Source: DASQGA01 sp963722715
Lineage (GTDB): Bacteria > Actinomycetota > Thermoleophilia > Gaiellales > Gaiellaceae
Length of the DNA: 64,000 nucleotides
Assembly (NCBI GenBank): GCA_963722715.1
Contig: CAVROA010000015.1
Coordinates: forward strand, 1-64,000
Direction: 5' to 3'
Shown here piece after piece: positions 59,782 to 64,000 of this stretch. The translations under genes were made by a program, and so were the position numbers. How positions within the stretch are numbered: position 1 is the first letter of the stretch; every line of letters starts with the position of its first letter. Under the pieces are notes generated by a model that saw only the letters and a list, made by a program, of their open reading frames with translations, was not told the origin of the DNA and searched no databases.

Positions 59782-61653
59782 CTAGACGGTCTCGCGGGCT
59801 GCCGTCTCGATGCGCTTCGGCGCACGCGTCAATTCGCCGAGCTTGGCGACCACCTCGAGCGCCTCCCCCGCCTCGGCCAGGCGTTCCAGGTCTGCCAGCT
59901 CGTCGTTCAGCCAGGCCGGGTCGACCGGGTGGCACGCGCACCGGAGGATCTTCGGGTGGGACGTTGGCACGGCATATTCCCCGCTGCCCCAGAGCTCCTC
60001 GTGGAGCTTCTCACCCGGGCGCGCCCCGATGAACTCGATCGCGATCTCGCTGTCAGGGTTCTTTCCCGACAGCGTGATCATGTTGCGCGCGAGCTCGAGG
60101 ATCTTCACCGGCGTCCCCATGTCGAGGACGAAGATGTCGCCGCTCTCGCCGAGAGCGCCCGCCTGGACGATCAGCTGCGCCGCCTCCGGCACAGTCATGA
60201 AGTAGCGCGTCATGTCGGGATGCGTGACGGTCACGGGCCCACCCCGCTCGATCTGGCGCTTGAAGAGCGGGATCACGCTCCCCGACGAGCCGAGGACGTT
60301 GCCGAAGCGAACGGAGATGAAGCGCGTGCCGTTCTGCTCGCGGGCCGCGGCGGCGGCGACGATCCACTCGCAGAGCGCCTTCGTCTGGCCGAGGACGTTC
60401 TTCGGGTTGACGGCCTTGTCTGTCGAGACGAGCACGAAACGCTTCACACCCACTTCGGACGAGACTTCGGACATGACCTTGGTGGACAGAACGTTGTTCC
60501 GGACCGACTCGACCGGATTGCCCTCCATCAGCGGCACGTGCTTGTAGGCAGCCGCATGGAAGACGACGGTGGGCCGATGGCGTTCGAAGAGCTGGCGCAT
60601 CTTGGCCCGGTTCTTGGTGTCGCCGAGCACGGGGACCGAGGTGGTGAACCCGCGCTCGTAGGCGAGCTCGCGCTCGATGTCGACGAGCATGCTCTCGGAG
60701 TGGTCGACCAGGATGAGCGCGTCCGCGCCCAGCGCGGCGAGCTGCCGGCAGAGCTCCGACCCGATCGAGCCTCCCGCCCCCGTCACGAGGACGGTCTCGC
60801 CCGTCACGTAGGAGGCGATCGAGCCGATGTCGAGCTCGACTGCCTCACGCCCGAGCACGTCCTCCACCTGGACCTCACGCAGCTGCCGGGCGAGATGGAG
60901 CTCGCCGGAGATGAGCTCGTGCACCGCGGGCAGGGTCTTGACCGGAACGCCAACCTCGCGGCACATCTCGACGATCCGCTGCCGCTTCTCGCCCGCCGCG
61001 GAGGGGATGGCGATGATGACCTCGTCCGGCTTGTTGTCGCGCAGGAGGTGAGGCAGCTCGTCCGTCGTGCCTAGCACGCGGATCCCGTGCAGGCGCAGGT
61101 TCTTCTTCCGCGGATCGTCGTCGACGAGACCGACCGGCGTGTACCCGAGGACCGGGCTCTTCAACATCTCGCGGATGATGAGCTGGCCGGCGTCGCCGGC
61201 CCCGACGATCAGGGCTTCTTTTCCGCGGGCGACGATCCCTCGAGCGCCTGGACGCTCGATCAGCGTCCGCGCCAGGAGGCGGACGCCGCCGACCAGGGCG
61301 ATCAGGATCAGGAAGTCCATGACGATGATGGAGCGCGGCAGGCGAACACCGGGAACCGGATTGGCCAGGTAGATGGCGATCAGCGAGAGGAGCGCGGCGG
61401 CGGACACGCCTCGAGCCACCGTCCACATGTCCCGGATCGAGACGTAGCGCCACCAGTGGTTGTAGAAGCCGAACGCCACGAACGTCGCGACCTGGATGCC
61501 GAGCACGAGCAGGATCGTCCGCTCGAAGAAGCGGTCGTAGATGAAGGGCACACCGGAGTCGAAGCGGAGGTAGAAGGCGAGATACCACGCCAGAGCGACG
61601 AGGCCCGCGTCGACAACGACCTGCCAGATCCGGTGCCGGTTGACGAGTCCCAT
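59782..61653 (-). CDS. Membrane NDP-sugar 4,6-dehydratase (CapD/WbpM/FlaA1 family)
   Basis: The 623-residue protein has four N-terminal membrane helices (within residues ~10-125), a CoA-binding-like Rossmann domain (EALIVGAGDAGQLIIREML) and a C-terminal SDR with VLVTGAGGSIGSELCRQLAA and the catalytic STDKAVNPKNVLGQTK, where the usual Tyr is replaced as in WbpM-type enzymes. It makes a 4-keto-6-deoxy (often UDP-GlcNAc-derived) sugar. TGATG overlap with the aminotransferase upstream suggests a combined amino-sugar route. Confidence 0.92.
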   Translation of the reverse strand: MGLVNRHRIWQVVVDAGLVALAWYLAFYLRFDSGVPFIYDRFFERTILLVLGIQVATFVAFGFYNHWWRYVSIRDMWTVARGVSAAALLSLIAIYLANPVPGVRLPRSIIVMDFLILIALVGGVRLLARTLIERPGARGIVARGKEALIVGAGDAGQLIIREMLKSPVLGYTPVGLVDDDPRKKNLRLHGIRVLGTTDELPHLLRDNKPDEVIIAIPSAAGEKRQRIVEMCREVGVPVKTLPAVHELISGELHLARQLREVQVEDVLGREAVELDIGSIASYVTGETVLVTGAGGSIGSELCRQLAALGADALILVDHSESMLVDIERELAYERGFTTSVPVLGDTKNRAKMRQLFERHRPTVVFHAAAYKHVPLMEGNPVESVRNNVLSTKVMSEVSSEVGVKRFVLVSTDKAVNPKNVLGQTKALCEWIVAAAAAREQNGTRFISVRFGNVLGSSGSVIPLFKRQIERGGPVTVTHPDMTRYFMTVPEAAQLIVQAGALGESGDIFVLDMGTPVKILELARNMITLSGKNPDSEIAIEFIGARPGEKLHEELWGSGEYAVPTSHPKILRCACHPVDPAWLNDELADLERLAEAGEALEVVAKLGELTRAPKRIETAARETV

Positions 61654-62744
61654 CAGGATGCGCGCACGGGAACTGCCGACCTGATCGCCTCGACGACCAG
61701 CTCCTGTTTTTCAGGCTCGATACCGGCCCAGAGAGGCAAGGCGACATCTTCCGCGGCCGCGCGCTCGGTCTCCGGGAGCGAGCCTCGCTCGTACCCGAGG
61801 TGGGCGAGGGCCGGCTGGAGGTGGAGGGGCGTCGTGTAGTAGGCGGCCGAACCGATCTCGGCGTCGCGGAGGGCCTCGAGGACCCGATCGCGCTCCTGCG
61901 TCCTGACGACGTACATGTGGTACACGTGGCCCGGTTCGTCCTCGGGCAGCTCACAGAGCTCGTGGAGCCCCAGCTCCCGATAGTGGGACGCGGCCTCACG
62001 CCGGAGCAGGTTCCAGCGGTCGAGCTCCGGCAGGAAGACGCGAAGAGCGGCCGCCTGGATCTCGTCCAGCCGCGAGTTGTAGCCGACGAGCTCGAACTGC
62101 TGCTTGTCCCGAGAGCCGTGGAAGCGCAGCATCCGGATCGTCTCGGCAAGCGCCTCGTCGCTCGTCGAGACGAGGCCCCCGTCGCCGATGCCAAAGAGGT
62201 TCTTCGTCGGGAAGAAGCTGAACGTGCCTGCGAGGCCGACGGACCCCGCCCGGCGGCCCTCCACGGTCGCGCCGAACGCCTGGGCGGCGTCCTCGATCAC
62301 CGGGATTCCGGCCGGTAGCTCGGAGAGCGGCGCCGGGCGGCCGAAGAGGTGGACGGCGAGGATAGCCTTCGTTCGGTCGGTCACCCGGGCGGCGACGTCA
62401 GCCGGATCGAGGTTCAGGGTCACCGGATCGATGTCCGCGAAGACGGGCGTGGCGCCGCGCCGCAGCACGGGCTCGACGGTCGCGTAGAACGTGAACGCAG
62501 GGCAGATAACCTCGTCGCCGGGCCCGATCCCCATCGCGTCCAGCACGAGCTGGATCGCGTCCGTCCCGTTCGCGACGCCGATGGCGTCCCCCGTGCCGAG
62601 GTAGGCCCGGGCCTCCTCCTCGAAGGCGCGGACGTTCGGCCCGAGGATGAAGCGCGCCGATTCGAGCACATCGTCGATCGCCGCCCGGACCGCAGGAAGG
62701 AGCGGCTCGTACTGCGCCTTCACGTCTACGAGCGGGATCCGCAC
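61653..62744 (-). CDS. DegT/DnrJ/EryC1 family PLP aminotransferase (2)
   Basis: Sugar aminotransferase of 363 residues: VANGTDAIQLVLDAMGIGPG, VPVIEDAAQAFGATVEG, SFFPTKNLFGIGDGG with the Schiff-base Lys. Next to the WbpM-like dehydratase it would aminate the 4-keto sugar, as in bacillosamine or FucNAc4N routes. Confidence 0.9.
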   Translation of the reverse strand: MRIPLVDVKAQYEPLLPAVRAAIDDVLESARFILGPNVRAFEEEARAYLGTGDAIGVANGTDAIQLVLDAMGIGPGDEVICPAFTFYATVEPVLRRGATPVFADIDPVTLNLDPADVAARVTDRTKAILAVHLFGRPAPLSELPAGIPVIEDAAQAFGATVEGRRAGSVGLAGTFSFFPTKNLFGIGDGGLVSTSDEALAETIRMLRFHGSRDKQQFELVGYNSRLDEIQAAALRVFLPELDRWNLLRREAASHYRELGLHELCELPEDEPGHVYHMYVVRTQERDRVLEALRDAEIGSAAYYTTPLHLQPALAHLGYERGSLPETERAAAEDVALPLWAGIEPEKQELVVEAIRSAVPVRAS

Positions 62745-62764
62745 AGGGGATCGAGTGTATCTAC

Positions 62765-62792
62765 GGGGGCTCCGGGCTTTCGCCGGGTCCCC
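62765..62792 (-). terminator. GC hairpin between DUF1059 and aminotransferase genes
   Basis: On the minus strand GGGG-a-CCCGGC and GCCCGG-a-GCCCC flank a GAAA-type loop. The stem is imperfect; no T-run. It lies just downstream of the DUF1059 gene. Confidence 0.35.
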
Positions 62793-62822
62793 TTCCTCAG
62801 CAGCGCGGTGTGAGCTGGTGCT

Positions 62823-62981
62823 TCAGGCGTCCTCGGCCATGCCGAGCACGTCTTCCCGGGTCATCTTGCCGACCATCTCGGGGTGATGACTCCGGACGTG
62901 AGCCTCCACGTTCGCGACGAGCTCGTCGTCGGTCTCTCCCCGCACCGTCGTTCCGCACTCGCAGTTGACTACCTTCGCCAT
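62823..62981 (-). CDS. DUF1059 family small protein
   Basis: The 52-residue protein has VNCECGTTVRGETDDEL and a terminal VRSHHPEMVGKMTREDV, the DUF1059 pattern with a CxC near the N-terminus and a conserved HH. Function unknown. The ATG at 62981 (MAKVVNC) is used; GGAAAGGAGAG immediately upstream supports it. Confidence 0.8.
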   Translation of the reverse strand: MAKVVNCECGTTVRGETDDELVANVEAHVRSHHPEMVGKMTREDVLGMAEDA

Positions 62982-63077
62982 GACGCTCTCCTTTCCGCCT
63001 GGGCCCAATCGGACCCTACGAACCCGCCCGCGACGATCAATTCTCTCAGGTCCGGTTCCAGATCGCGTGGCTAGTTA

Positions 63078-63749
63078 CTAGGCCGAAGGCTCGATCCCCC
63101 GACGTCTTGCGCGCTTCCGTGCCGCCCGGACGAGCAGGAACACGGCGCCGGCAACGACCATCGCCAGCACCGCGTAGTCGGCATAGCGGAAGTTCTCGTG
63201 GAACTGCTCCCAGCTCGCGCCGACCGCGACCCCGACCGCGGCCAGCCCGAAGTACCAGGGGATCGTCCCGAGAGTCGTGAAGGCTGTGTAGCGCCCGAGC
63301 GGCATCTCGACGACGCCGGCCGGGATCGAGATGAACGAGCGGATCACGGGGAGGACGCGCGCGATCGCCACGGCTGCATCGTCATAGCGGTCGAACCACC
63401 GCTCGGCTCGCTCCAGTTTCTCGGGCGTGACGTGTAGCCACCGTCCGTGCCGGATGAGCAGAGGCCGGCCGCCATAGAACCCGATGCCCCAGCCCGCGAC
63501 CGAGCCGAGGACATAGCCGACCGTGCCTGCGATCGCAATGGCCAGGTAGGCCTCCCAGGTCGAGTCGAACGTGATCCCGAAGAGGGACACCTCGCTCCCG
63601 GGGAACGCGCCCGCCGCGAGGGCGCCGCCGTAGACCATGACGACCTCGCTCGCCGCCGGCAGGACGGCATCGACGAAGGACAGGAAGAAGACGGCGTAGA
63701 GGCCGTAGTCCCCGATGAACGAGGTGACGGCCTCGGTGATCCCGTGCAC
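63078..63749 (-). CDS. DedA/SNARE-associated family membrane protein
   Basis: The 223-residue protein has about five hydrophobic stretches, with GYVLGSVAGWGIGFYGGRPL and the family motif ARVLPVIRSFISIPAGVVEM near residues 130-150. DedA proteins take part in lipid carrier recycling, including undecaprenyl phosphate, and in membrane homeostasis. Confidence 0.9.
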   Translation of the reverse strand: MHGITEAVTSFIGDYGLYAVFFLSFVDAVLPAASEVVMVYGGALAAGAFPGSEVSLFGITFDSTWEAYLAIAIAGTVGYVLGSVAGWGIGFYGGRPLLIRHGRWLHVTPEKLERAERWFDRYDDAAVAIARVLPVIRSFISIPAGVVEMPLGRYTAFTTLGTIPWYFGLAAVGVAVGASWEQFHENFRYADYAVLAMVVAGAVFLLVRAARKRARRRGIEPSA

Positions 63750-63782
63750 GGGCGCCGAGTCTACCGACGGCCCATCAGCCCA

Positions 63783-64000
63783 TCAGCACGAACCCTGCCA
63801 GCGGCGGGACACTTCGCGCCACGGCCCACCCGGGTCCTGCGCGGCGAGCTCGCCAAGGAGCCTGATGTGGTACCGGTGGTATGACGGCGACGCGTTCCCA
63901 CCGCCGAGCGAGTAGAGCGACCAGCAGCCCTTGTCGAACCGCGGCAGCAAGTTTCGGGAGGCGGTCTCGAGCTTGGCCGCGAAGGCGCGAGCGTCGGCGT
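63783..64000 (-). CDS. D-glucuronyl C5-epimerase-like protein, C-terminal part
   Basis: Only the last 72 codons are in the window; the gene continues past the right edge. The reading frame gives LPRFDKGCWSLYSLGG, then SPSYHRYHIRLLGELA and WREVSRRWQ, matching the C-terminal catalytic domain of glucuronyl C5-epimerases, which turn glucuronate into iduronate in heparan-type glycans, and of bacterial homologues. Assignment from a fragment. Confidence 0.7.
   Translation of the reverse strand, partial: ADARAFAAKLETASRNLLPRFDKGCWSLYSLGGGNASPSYHRYHIRLLGELAAQDPGGPWREVSRRWQGSC

Noticed and set aside
1..64000. CRISPR arrays, insertion sequences with transposases, rRNA operons
   Set aside because: No regularly spaced repeats, transposase or integrase motifs, or rRNA sequence were seen on either strand.

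Overview
The window is about 70% G+C with tightly packed genes, many ATGA, GTGA or TGATG stop/start overlaps and frequent GTG starts. Gene content and codon style suggest an actinobacterium, plausibly of the Thermoleophilia type. The phylum-level guess is moderate and the class-level guess is weak, because there is no rRNA or other phylogenetic marker here.

Layout. 0.1-1.2 kb: a Tat-exported two-domain multicopper oxidase. 1.27-7.2 kb: two small back-to-back islands without an integrase, bounded by three copies of a 24-bp direct repeat that is the 3' end of a GT2 glycosyltransferase gene. One island holds a coiled-coil operon, the other a phosphotransferase, a GNAT protein and a JmjC/cupin protein. 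7.2-47.3 kb: a very large surface-polysaccharide locus. It holds a Wzz-like protein, two Wzy/ligase-like proteins, a flippase, a PglC-type initiating sugar transferase, many GT2/GT4 glycosyltransferases, an RmlB-like dehydratase, an epimerase, a DegT aminotransferase, ATP-grasp ligases, deacetylases, methyltransferases, two alkaline-phosphatase-superfamily hydrolases and three PAPS-type sulfotransferases. At 39.7-41.9 kb a small housekeeping block (AzlCD, a ZIP transporter with a divergent Fur-family regulator) interrupts it. The 8.3-47.3 kb stretch lies between two inverted copies of a ~162-bp palindromic element. 47.5-53.5 kb: sulfur genes, namely sat and an overlapping operon flavoprotein-fumarase alpha-fumarase beta-comA-cysH-cysC. 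53.6-59.7 kb: mixed genes (MFS, RsgA, methyltransferase, Fe-alcohol dehydrogenase, LysR). 59.8-64 kb: polysaccharide genes again (CapD/FlaA1 dehydratase, second DegT aminotransferase), DedA, and at the right edge the C-terminus of a D-glucuronyl C5-epimerase.

How it may fit together. Sat and CysC make PAPS beside three sulfotransferases, and a C5-epimerase and two deacetylase families are present. The locus could therefore build a sulfated, possibly uronate-epimerised exopolysaccharide (inference). Separately, the comA operon couples sulfate activation and reduction to phosphosulfolactate synthase, with fumarase-like and fumarate-reductase-like subunits in the same transcript. That points to a sulfonate-making pathway built from TCA-type enzymes acting on sulfo-analogues, which is the most interesting system here (inference).

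Quality note. At least six otherwise intact genes (Wzz, Wzy, NAD epimerase, GT2, WbqC, ZIP) are split by single-base indels, mostly one-base insertions and several of them in short G/C runs; the M23 peptidase may be a seventh. Assembly or sequencing indels are the simplest explanation.
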